This document shows, one piece after another, positions 7,006-17,100 of a DNA stretch of 22,893 nucleotides; position 1 is the first letter of the stretch, and every line of letters starts with the position of its first letter. The translations under genes were made by a program, and so were the position numbers. This DNA is from a virus, in IMG/VR virus record IMGVR_UViG_3300027805_000090, positions 1 to 22,893 of that record; one strand, given 5' to 3'. The notes beneath the pieces were generated by a model. The model was given only the letters and a program-made list of their open reading frames with translations. It was not told where the DNA came from and made no database searches.

Positions 7006-10000
7006 ATGGCAGAAGATATTAGTAGGAGGGATGCCGAGGCCCTCAAAGATTTAAGATCGCAAGAAGTAAATATAACCCGTGAACTCATAGATTTGCGGGA
7101 TAAACTAGTTACATTATCACGTGCCGATGTTATCAATCTAGAAGAAGTTGCAAAAATACAAGCTCAATCATTGCAATTAGAACAACAACGTCAGGGAGTA
7201 ACAAAACAAATAGTTTCAATAACTGGTGACGTATTAGAAACTGATCAAAAAAGAGTAGAAGTTCAAGAACGATCTAATAAAAATGCAGAGGAAGCATTAA
7301 AGGCAACACAGGATGCGTCTAAAATACAATCCGAACAATTAAAAAGAGATAAAGAAAGAGAAATAACATTAAAAAAGTCAAAGGATTTACAAAGAGAACT
7401 TGCCGAGTCGTATGATAAAGTTCAAAAAACTGTTAAAAATGAAAAACAATATGCTGATGAATTATTAAAAATAAAAGGCCAACAGGCCGATGTTGCAAAT
7501 TTAATACAATTTGCTGCACAAAATTCAACGATTGAAGGTGGAGAATTATTAAGAGTAACACAAGAACTTGTAAATACAAGTCAATTGGTTACAACTAATA
7601 TTGCAGAAAGGGCAGTTGCAGAAGCGGCGGCTCGTGAAGGTAAATACACAGAATTGGATATATCAAGAGAAATGCGTGGTATATCAAGAGCGGAAGTAGA
7701 ACTTGAATTTGCTAAAGCAGCCGGTAATGTAGAAACCGCTAAACTTCTTGAAAGAGAAATTTCAATGTTGCAAGAAGAAGTTGCAATAAAGACGGAATCC
7801 AACAAATTAAACGAAGACCTTGCCAAAAAAATGGAAAAGGTTATGAAGACATCAGAAAAGATAAAGGGGGCAATAGAAGCAACGCCCATTGGGGGTTTGT
7901 TGGATGGTATGTCTAGTAGCATAGAAAAACTTCCAGGTGGATCAGCAATAACAAAAGCACTTGGAGTAGACCAAGTAAAAGAAAGTTTAAAAAAGAATTT
8001 AGGCGATACCATGACAAATGTGGTATCTGGATTCCAGCAAGGTGGTATGGCCGGAATGAAAGCCCTTGCAGCCGGAGCAAAATCATTCGGCATGGCTCTG
8101 ATGGCAGGTCCACAAGTTATCATAATCGCAATGGTTGCCGCTGTTGCAGGACTTGTTTCATTATTCAATGGCGCAGACCAAGCAGTATCAGATATACAAA
8201 AAACATTAGGTGGAACAAAAGAACAGGCGGGAAAAACATTAGTTGCTGCACAGGGTATGGCACAGGAAATGGGAATAGTTGGTGTTAATACCAAAGAGGT
8301 TGCACAAGGTATGGCAACTGTGAGTGAACTTATGGGCGGACTTGATGTTGCTACACAAATAAAAGCCGGTAATAAAGAATTAGGACAATTTGTAAAAGAC
8401 GCAACGGTGTTGAGCACAAAGTTCGGAATGAGTACAGAAGAAATTGGAAATATAAAGGCACTAGCAACAATGACTGGTGAATCTATGGGTTCACTTATGC
8501 AAAAAAGTCAAGGTCTTGCAAAAGGTCTTATGACAGATAAAGAGGCAATGAAAACACTTGCATCTGTTCCTAAATCGGTAACAGTTGCATTCAAGGGTGG
8601 ATCCGAAGCATTGATAAAGGCAGCTCAAAAGGCAAAGATGCTTGGTATGGATTTGAAAAAAGTGCAAGATATTGGTGATGGTCTATTGGATATTGAATCA
8701 TCACTCGCCAAAGAAATGGAAGCGCGTGTTATTACTGGTAAACAATTAAATCTCGATACAGCGAGACAATTTGCTTTGAATGGTGATATTGCTGGATTGC
8801 AGGATGAATTGCTAAATCAAGCTGGATCTCTGGAAGAGTTTCAAAATATGAACAGACTTCAACAAAAATCTATGGCAGATGCCATGGGTATGTCTGTTGA
8901 TGAAATGACTGAAATGCTTACAAAAGCTCAAGAGTATAAAGACATTGGATTGGATTCATCTAAAATATCCGATCTTCAAGCAAAAAATGCTAAAGAATTG
9001 GCAGAAATTGCAGCTAATACAAGTAATGCTGAGCAAAAGGCATATATCGAAAAGATGGCAAAAGAAAAAGAAGCATCAACAATGGCAGAAAATCTTTCCG
9101 ATATTATGACAAAGATACAAGAAAAAATAACTGCATTGGTTGCACCATTAGTTGAAGTTATACACGGAATGTTTGATGCTGGTGATGCTGCTGAAGGAAT
9201 AACCGGTGGAATAGATACGGTTGCTTCTGCATTAACTCCTGTGTTTGATATATTATCGGGTGTTGGAAAAATATTATGGACTGTTATTAAAGCATCTTTT
9301 GATAATATATTAAGTATAGTAAAACCAATTTTTAGTGCTGTTAGCGATATATTTTCATCTTTAAGTTCTGGTGCGGAAACTACTGGAGGTCTTTCTGCAA
9401 TATTTGATAAGATAAGTTCTGTATTGGGTACTATTTTTGGAGTTGTTGGTGATGTTGTTGAAATACTTATGACTGGTCTAATATCTCCACTAAAAATGTT
9501 TTATATGGCAATAATAACACCAATTTGGGATGCATTTACTGGTATATTCGATGCATTAACTAAGGCATTTGAGCCACTAATGGGCGCCAATGAAACTGGA
9601 GAAGAAACTGCAGGAATAATGGATACTATAAAAAAAGTATTTGAGCAATTGCAGCCAATAATTGGATTGGTAGGTACACTTATCGGTGGACTTATTGTTA
9701 GACCAATAGAGTTATTTGCAACACTAATAAAAGGCGTTATACAAATATTTTCAGGAGATTTTACTGGTGCAATTGATACATTTGGTAAATACATATTTGA
9801 TTTCTTTTTAGGTATACCGAAAATGATACTCGAATCTATTGCCGGTGCAATAGATGCAATATTTGGGACAAACATAAAAGGTGCGGTAACAGGATTTTTT
9901 GATCACGTTCAAGGTATATTCAATGATATTGTTGAATATGTTATGAACATTGGCAGTTTGATACTTGATTATCTAATGTCACCATTTGATTTAGTATCAA

Positions 10001-11118
10001 CCGTTATAGATGGAATTGTCCAAATGTTTAGTGGCGATTTCATGGGTGGTTTGGAAACAATTGGTGGTGGTATTAAAGATTTCATCATGGCACCTTTTGA
10101 TTTGGTTAGTGGTCTATTTGATAATTTAATGGGAACAATTGGAAAGATAACTGATAAAGTTTCAGGAGCTCTTTCTATTTTTGGAATCGGTGGCGATGAA
10201 GCTGAGGGAGAAACTGAAAAGAAGGCAGAAGAAACGAAGAAGGCTGGATCTGCTAGTCCACAAAAAGAAGCAAGTGCTGGTGCAGGTGCACCTGCAGCTG
10301 AAACAAAATCTGCCGGTGGAGATCAATCTGGCAAACCTGCCGGAGAAGCGAAATCACAGCCCCAAATGGCAACTGGTGCAGTTAAAGGTATGAAATCGCC
10401 GAGTGTAATGAGCGATAAAGAATTAGAAGAAATGGGAAAAACACGCGAAGAATATGAAAGAGAATGGTTTGCACCAATAGGTGCAGCCGCTACTGGTGGT
10501 ATAATTAAGAAGGGTGGAGCAACACTTGTTGGAGAACAGGGTCCTGAAATAGTATCTTTACCACAAGGTTCCGTTGTTTCAAATGCAAGTGCAACTCAAC
10601 AAGTTGGTGCTGCTATGAATGCAATGGGTGGCGGTGCAGAGGGATCAGAGGCAACTGAATCACCGGAACTTTTAGTTTTACAAAGTATGGATTCAAAACT
10701 TTCTGCAATACTGGAACCTTTTCAAAAATTAGGAGAAGCTATAAGTGGTATGGTTGGTATGTTTTCAGGTGGAATAGGATCTTTAGCCGGTGGAATGATG
10801 GGTTCAATCGGAGACACAATAGGTGGTTTATTTGGTAGTTCTGAAACAGAATCTGGATCACCAATAGAACAATCAACAATGACAGCTGGTTCTATGCAAT
10901 CACCTGGAGCAGTTGGTGGTGAATCTGCCGGTGGGGGATCAATAAATCTTTCATCATTAGAATCTAAACTTGACACTATTGCAAATATATTAAATTCGGC
11001 AGCAAATCAACCAACTATAATAAAAGTTGGTGAAAAAGTTATAGAAGAAATAAGATCTAATTTGAGGATAAAGGCAACATATACAACTTCAACGGATAAT
11101 ACGTATGGTAGGGCATAA
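7006..11118 (+). CDS. Tail tape measure protein
   Basis: A 1370-residue protein. The ATG at 7006 lacks a clear ribosome site. Residues 1-300 are charged coiled coil (many Glu/Lys/Gln). A strongly hydrophobic stretch follows at about 361-395 (MAGPQVIIIAMVAAVAGLVS), then more helices, and several hydrophobic amphipathic segments at about 740-1050. Residues about 1062-1122 are an Ala/Glu/Lys/Gly-rich disordered linker. The C-terminal part carries ATLVGEQGPEIVSLPQGS, close to the VGE-GPE motif often seen near the C-terminus of tape measure proteins. The protein fills the tail tube during assembly and sets its length; at about 0.15 nm per residue this predicts a tail up to roughly 205 nm, about twice that of T4. 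It is functionally equivalent to T4 gp29. Four related segments in the 827-1045 region are listed as repeats. Confidence 0.9.
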   Translation: MAEDISRRDAEALKDLRSQEVNITRELIDLRDKLVTLSRADVINLEEVAKIQAQSLQLEQQRQGVTKQIVSITGDVLETDQKRVEVQERSNKNAEEALKATQDASKIQSEQLKRDKEREITLKKSKDLQRELAESYDKVQKTVKNEKQYADELLKIKGQQADVANLIQFAAQNSTIEGGELLRVTQELVNTSQLVTTNIAERAVAEAAAREGKYTELDISREMRGISRAEVELEFAKAAGNVETAKLLEREISMLQEEVAIKTESNKLNEDLAKKMEKVMKTSEKIKGAIEATPIGGLLDGMSSSIEKLPGGSAITKALGVDQVKESLKKNLGDTMTNVVSGFQQGGMAGMKALAAGAKSFGMALMAGPQVIIIAMVAAVAGLVSLFNGADQAVSDIQKTLGGTKEQAGKTLVAAQGMAQEMGIVGVNTKEVAQGMATVSELMGGLDVATQIKAGNKELGQFVKDATVLSTKFGMSTEEIGNIKALATMTGESMGSLMQKSQGLAKGLMTDKEAMKTLASVPKSVTVAFKGGSEALIKAAQKAKMLGMDLKKVQDIGDGLLDIESSLAKEMEARVITGKQLNLDTARQFALNGDIAGLQDELLNQAGSLEEFQNMNRLQQKSMADAMGMSVDEMTEMLTKAQEYKDIGLDSSKISDLQAKNAKELAEIAANTSNAEQKAYIEKMAKEKEASTMAENLSDIMTKIQEKITALVAPLVEVIHGMFDAGDAAEGITGGIDTVASALTPVFDILSGVGKILWTVIKASFDNILSIVKPIFSAVSDIFSSLSSGAETTGGLSAIFDKISSVLGTIFGVVGDVVEILMTGLISPLKMFYMAIITPIWDAFTGIFDALTKAFEPLMGANETGEETAGIMDTIKKVFEQLQPIIGLVGTLIGGLIVRPIELFATLIKGVIQIFSGDFTGAIDTFGKYIFDFFLGIPKMILESIAGAIDAIFGTNIKGAVTGFFDHVQGIFNDIVEYVMNIGSLILDYLMSPFDLVSTVIDGIVQMFSGDFMGGLETIGGGIKDFIMAPFDLVSGLFDNLMGTIGKITDKVSGALSIFGIGGDEAEGETEKKAEETKKAGSASPQKEASAGAGAPAAETKSAGGDQSGKPAGEAKSQPQMATGAVKGMKSPSVMSDKELEEMGKTREEYEREWFAPIGAAATGGIIKKGGATLVGEQGPEIVSLPQGSVVSNASATQQVGAAMNAMGGGAEGSEATESPELLVLQSMDSKLSAILEPFQKLGEAISGMVGMFSGGIGSLAGGMMGSIGDTIGGLFGSSETESGSPIEQSTMTAGSMQSPGAVGGESAGGGSINLSSLESKLDTIANILNSAANQPTIIKVGEKVIEEIRSNLRIKATYTTSTDNTYGRA
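9484..10137 (+). repeat. Internal hydrophobic repeats in the tape measure protein
   Basis: Four related segments begin at residues about 827, 899, 992 and 1029. Each starts with a Pro preceded by a small or basic residue (SPLKMF, RPIELF, SPFDLV, APFDLV) and continues as a hydrophobic helix. The second and third copies share a Q-(I/M)-FSGDF-G...T-G...DF pattern and lie 93 residues apart. They were seen by eye in the protein; at DNA level they are diverged. Confidence 0.6.
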
Positions 11119-11133
11119 TAATATGTTGTTCAT

Positions 11134-11141
11134 ATATTTAT
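11134..11141 (+). promoter_or_regulatory. ATATTTAT candidate late promoter, upstream of the giant baseplate gene
   Basis: Exact octamer in the 48-nt gap after the tape measure gene, 25 nt before the ATG at 11167, the shortest spacing in the set. The opposite strand reads TATAAATA here. Confidence 0.5.
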
Positions 11142-11166
11142 ATTAAGTTAAAATGGATGTTACTAA

Positions 11167-14100
11167 ATGGCTTTAATTGATTTAAAATCTGATTTATCAA
11201 GATACCGTTCACCAGCTTCTTCCGATGAAGTTAGTGTGCCCAATCCTACACAAAAACCAGTAACGGATCAAATAACTGCATACCTAAATAAAACAAAACA
11301 TGATGATATAAAAAAACCAACACCTAAAAGTATCACAAGTTTGTTGAATACAACATATTTGGATGAAATAGAACAACCTATCAGAACAAATGTTGTTACT
11401 AGACTAACAACTACAAATTTAGATAATATTCAAAAGACCGTCACCGCTAGTTTATTTTCAAAGTTGGGTTCAACCAAGTTAGATGATGTTGTTAAATTGG
11501 ATCCTAAACGGCCAAAATTGGTTGATAGATATGCTTCTAGAAAACCTGCCGATGATTCTGCATCATATAGATCTGCACCATTAAATGAACAGACTAGTGT
11601 TCTTGTTAATTCGGTATCAAATCTATCCCCTTTGGTAACAAATACATCAACATTTTCAAATCCTATACCATTGGAAGAAATTACATCTGCATTATCAACA
11701 ATAAATGTATTCGATAATACAAGTAATTTTCAAAATCCAACTGATATAAAAATAAACAAACCAATACCTGGACAAAATAATAATGAATCATCAATAGATA
11801 TAACTCGTTCTGTTTTATCAGGTGATTTGGAAGACACTAGTCCTGATATAACAAAAAATCCAAGGGAGCAGTCTAATAATATAGTAAATCCTGATGTTGA
11901 TATACCGATTCCGGAACAATCATTTAATAGACAGGAACAATCCGTAGTTATTAACAAAGATTTATTGACGCCTATTGGTAATATAACTAATCCTTTAATT
12001 AGAATAGAAAGAAAACCATTATCAATAAACAGAGAGTCACAGGCATTTGAGTTCAATAAATCGAGAGTTTTTCCTGACGATGATATTGTAAATCCAGAAA
12101 TAGAAATAATAAAACCACCACAAACTTTTGATAGAAGATCAGAATCTCCTGATATAATATTGGATGTGCCTACACAGGGAATTGTTGTAGATCCAAAAAC
12201 AAAAGTTTTAAGAGTTGATCAATCTTCGATACACTTTGAAGATGGTAGCAATTTAAATATAGATAAATTACCAATAAGATATACCGCAGTTTCCGAATTG
12301 GAAAAAATGGTAAATGAAGTAATATTTGCTCCAATTAGATATTCGGGTGATTCACAACTTGAAACAGATAGAAGTAATTTAAATCTAGATGTAAAACCAA
12401 AAACTTTATTATCAGGTAGACATGAGGATCCGTCAGAATCTAATTATGCAATACTTGGTTATCAAGAAGTAAACTTCTTTACAAATAGATTTGCAACTGG
12501 ATTTACTCACAAACAACAAATTGGTGATAGTAAATATATTGGTGATTCTCAATTTTCTTGGGTTGGTCCAACCGAATCTTCACCATTTACAAATTTCTTT
12601 TCCGATGCAAACGCCAGAGGTTTTAGAACCTTTATGGATGCAAGTGAAACTCTGTATTTAACAAATTCATCATTATTGGGTTTCTTTAAACCATCCGGTG
12701 TTAATTATTTTGATGTTGGTAAGAAAAATACAACAAGTGGGTTTAGTGTGTCGGCAATGCCTTCAATGACTGAATATAAAACCGAATCATCTTTATTGGG
12801 GTGGACCGGTAATAAAGAAGCGGCACCAACTGTAAATTATTTTGATTTAGGTAATCCAAAAACAAAAGATGGTTTTACTAAATTTCATGTGTTAGGTGAT
12901 TCCAAATACATATCAGATTCATCAGATTTAAATTGGGATGGTAATGGTCAGGCGGCACCTTCTGTAAATTATTTCGATTTACAAGGGCAACACACTACCG
13001 CCGGATTTCACGCATACGCTGGATTTTTAGATAGTAAATATATCACAGATTCATCACAATTCGATTGGGATGGACCTGTTGCATTGACAAATGCACCAAC
13101 TGTAAATTATTTTGATATGATGAATTTCCACACAACATCAGGATTTACAGCATTTGTTCAACAAGGTATAAGTAATTATGTAGATGGTTCATCTATATTT
13201 CAATGGTCTGGTCCTTCTGCTAATGCACCTGCAGTTGATTATTTTGATATTGCATATAATTTTACAGACGAAGGTTTCCATACATTTGCTCAGAAAGGAA
13301 TAACAAAATATATTGAAGATGTTTCCGCATATACTTGGTATGGATCTAGAGAGGATGTCCGTGGTGTTAATTATTTTGATTTAACAAAAAAGAATACAAC
13401 AGAAGGATTCCACATACTTGCAACATTTGGTGAAACAAAATATATTCACGAATCATCATTTTACACATGGAAGGGTAATGCACAGAAACCGCCTGTTGTT
13501 AATTACTTCGATTTAACAAATGTTGTAACTACCGCTGGATTTCATGCAAATGCTGCGTTCTTGGAAACAAAATATAAGAAAGATGCATCACAATTCGATT
13601 GGGATGGCAATAGAGATGCTGTTCCAAATGTAAATTATTTTGATTTGAATAATACATATACTCGCGTTGGTTTTCATTCTTTTGCCGTAATAAAAGATTC
13701 AAAGTATATTTCAGATTCCTCTCTTTATACTTGGAAAGGATTGCCACAAGATTCCCCAACCGTAAATTATTTTGATCAAAATAATGTATTTACATCAGAA
13801 GGATTCCATCGTTTTGCTTCTTTATTAGAATCAAAATACGTTAAAGAATCTTCTGAATTTGATTGGGATGGACCAAAACAAAATGCACCGGCAGTCAATT
13901 ATTTTGATCAAAACTTTACATATACCTCAGATGGTTTTCATATTTTAGCAACACCACTTGAATCAAAATATGTTGAAGAATCATCCAGATTCGATTGGGA
14001 TGGACCAAAAGAAAAATCACCAGAAACAGATTTCTTTGATAGAAATAAACAATTTACAACGGTTGGTTTTCATAGACTTGCAGAATTTAAGATTACTAAA

Positions 14101-17100
14101 TATGTTCCAGAATCATCTGAATTTACATTCAAAGGAAAGTTTCCACAAACTGGTATAGATTATTTCCCCAATCAAAATCAACCAGGATTTACTTTAAATA
14201 TATTCCCAAAAACTCAAAGTAAAAATCCTGAAACAGAATATCTACACGAAACGTCTGACTACACATTTACAGGAGAGAGACCATCTAAACCTGCAAATTG
14301 GTTTGATATAGAAACATTAAACCAATCTGGATTTACGCAAGATATATTTCCAAGAACTCAAAGTAAAAATCCTGAAACAGAATATAAACATGAATCGTCT
14401 AGATTTGTTTGGGTTGGCACTTTCCCAAAAGAACCTGCAGACTGGTTTGATGTTAGTAAAAGAAATCAAACTGGATTCACATTAAATATAATGCCTAAAG
14501 GTGAATCAAAAAATCCAAACACAGAATATTTTACAGAATCTTCCGATTATGGTTTTACTGGAATAAGACCAGGATCTGGTATAAATTTCTTTCCAGATAG
14601 TAATGCATCTGGATTCACTATGGATATATTTCCGAAAAATGTAAGTCAGAATCCAAATACAGAATATCAATGGGAATCATCTAGATTTGTTTGGGTTGGC
14701 ACTTTGCCTAAATCTGGTGTTGATTATTTTGATAAATCTAAGCAAAATGTAACCGGTGGTTTTACTATGAATATATTTACGTTAGGTGGTCAAAGACCAT
14801 TAACAACGGAATATAAACATACTACTTCACAATATACATTTGCAACACAATTTCCTGCTGGAGAAAATAGATTTCCGGATACTGATGCAACTGGATTTAA
14901 GATAAATGTAATGCCAAAGGGGCAATCACAAAGACCACCAACTGAATATATTGAATCATCCATTGACCGCAGTTCTGGATTTATTGCAAACGGAAATAGA
15001 CCAAAGGATTCAATAAATTTCTTTCCAGATAGTAATGCATCTGGTTTCACTATGGATAGATTCCCAAAAGGAGCATCAAGACCATTGGATGATGGTGAAT
15101 ATATTAAAGAATCATCTTTGCTTGATTTTAATGGAATTTTGCCTCCAAATAAATCACATTTTTGGTTTGATAGTGCCCAAACACAAGAAGCGGGTTTCTT
15201 GTTACAAATGAACGATGGTGAAACTATTTATCCAATAATAAGTCCAAGATTAAAATATAATGCTGGAAATACAGAAAGACTAACAACGTCAGCTGCACGT
15301 TTATTATCAATAAGTACAGATGACACCACATTTCAAACTTATGCTCCGCTATCATTAGGAGACAGACCTTGGCAAAACGGTAAATTTGCAACATTATTAA
15401 ATCAAGTTCCTGAAATAAAAACAGAAGGACAAGTATCATCTTACAAAAATAAATACGATACATTAGTTTCAAGTTTTAAAGATGATATGAGTAACTTAAA
15501 AATCTACGGTGATGATAAAGGAAATATTGATAACGAATATGAAAAAGGTGAATATTGGAGTTGGGGAGTAGACAAACCATTTATTATCAGAGATATAGGT
15601 GATACGTATGGAACCGGAACAGACCTATTTGAAGATGTTAGAGACGAAGATGCTGATAGAATACAACAATGGATTGATTCAACAAAAGGTCAAAAATGGA
15701 TAACTTTACAGAATGAGTTATACAAGAAAAATCCATATGTTGATTCCCTTTCATTTGGTAGTAAACCACAGACTAAAATATTTAATGAAGATTCTATAAT
15801 TGATGTAATAGAAGGACAGGATTCAGATTTAAAAGAATTGATAGCAAGACATGGTGACGGCGATTTAGACAAATATGAAGAAGTTGCCGCATCCATGAAT
15901 CCACCAAAAGATGATGATATGAAATTTATTCCAGTTGGTTCGGATAGACCCAATGTCAGTGATCGATTTGCGTATAAGAAAAATCGTTTGATTGCTCTCG
16001 TTGGTGAAATGTTACCGTCTGTTTTAACGCCAATAAATAAAGATAAAACTAGTGGAAAATATACACCTTTGAAAGATATAAGTTCTGGAGATGGAAAAAT
16101 ATATCGCGTATCTGATCCTGAAAATAATTCTCAATTACAGATACATCGTGCTAGTCACCCTTACCAAGAAAATAAAAGATACAATACAATGGGTGTTGAT
16201 ATAACCGATGAAAATTATCCAGATACAGCCAAAAGGCATACTTTTTATGGTGGTTCAAAAAGAGATAATGCCGGTACTGCTTTTGATAATACATCTACTT
16301 TTGATTATTCATATTATGGAAGATTGAAAGGACTACATAACAGTATACAGGATGAAGGCAAAAAAATAGATGGTTTATTGACTGCATTATCATACTTAAT
16401 GGGTGGTGCTAAACTTAAAGGCGATACTTCCAATTATACATATGAAAATTCAATTTTAGATATACAACCTAATTCGCAGAAAATAATAGTAGAAAAATTG
16501 AAAGGTCCTGTTGATCCACAATATATTTCATTGGATGATAGAATACGAGCAATAACATATGCTAATTTTACACCTAGCGGTAAAAAAATATTAAATGGTC
16601 CACCCAGTGGGGAATTTGCTGATACTGCTCCAGAAAAACAATATTCAACTGTTGCTTATTCAAAATTGAAAAGAGTAGATGCCGGTGTTGCAAATAGATC
16701 CAGAGATTACAATGATTTCAGACATGATATAGAAAATCTTTCAAATACAGATAAAACCAAAGGAACTGTTCCAGGGTTATTTTCTGCTGATCCAACTATT
16801 ATAGATTTTGCTAATAACAATCTAGAAACCAAATATGGATTTGGTAAACATGGAAAAGTTGGTGCCGATAAAAGTAAACCAAATGTAACAAATGTTACAT
16901 ACGAGGCACTTTCTGGTGGAGGAGGGGCATCAGCTGCTACACCAACACCGCCAATGACACAAGTTAAATTAAAAGATCCTAAAAAAGAATTTAGGGGTGA
17001 TAGAATAAATTTAATTGACTACAAACGTAAATCAACTGGACTATTAACTGAAAATGAAATATATGAAATAAACAATAATGGATTAAAAGGAACAAAGGAT

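Noticed and set aside
7581-8417. A 278-codon open frame on the minus strand inside the tape measure gene
   Set aside because: It is a mirror of the well supported + strand gene; the translation is Ser/Pro/Cys-rich without domain character, with no ribosome site or promoter of its own.
10181-10393. A 70-codon + strand frame within the tape measure linker
   Set aside because: It is an out-of-frame reading of the Ala/Glu/Lys-rich linker; the Arg/Lys-rich product and lack of a ribosome site mark it as a shadow.
12472-15243. Regular repeats that could be mistaken for a CRISPR or intergenic repeat array
   Set aside because: The period is a multiple of three, the frame stays open throughout, and conservation is at the protein level.
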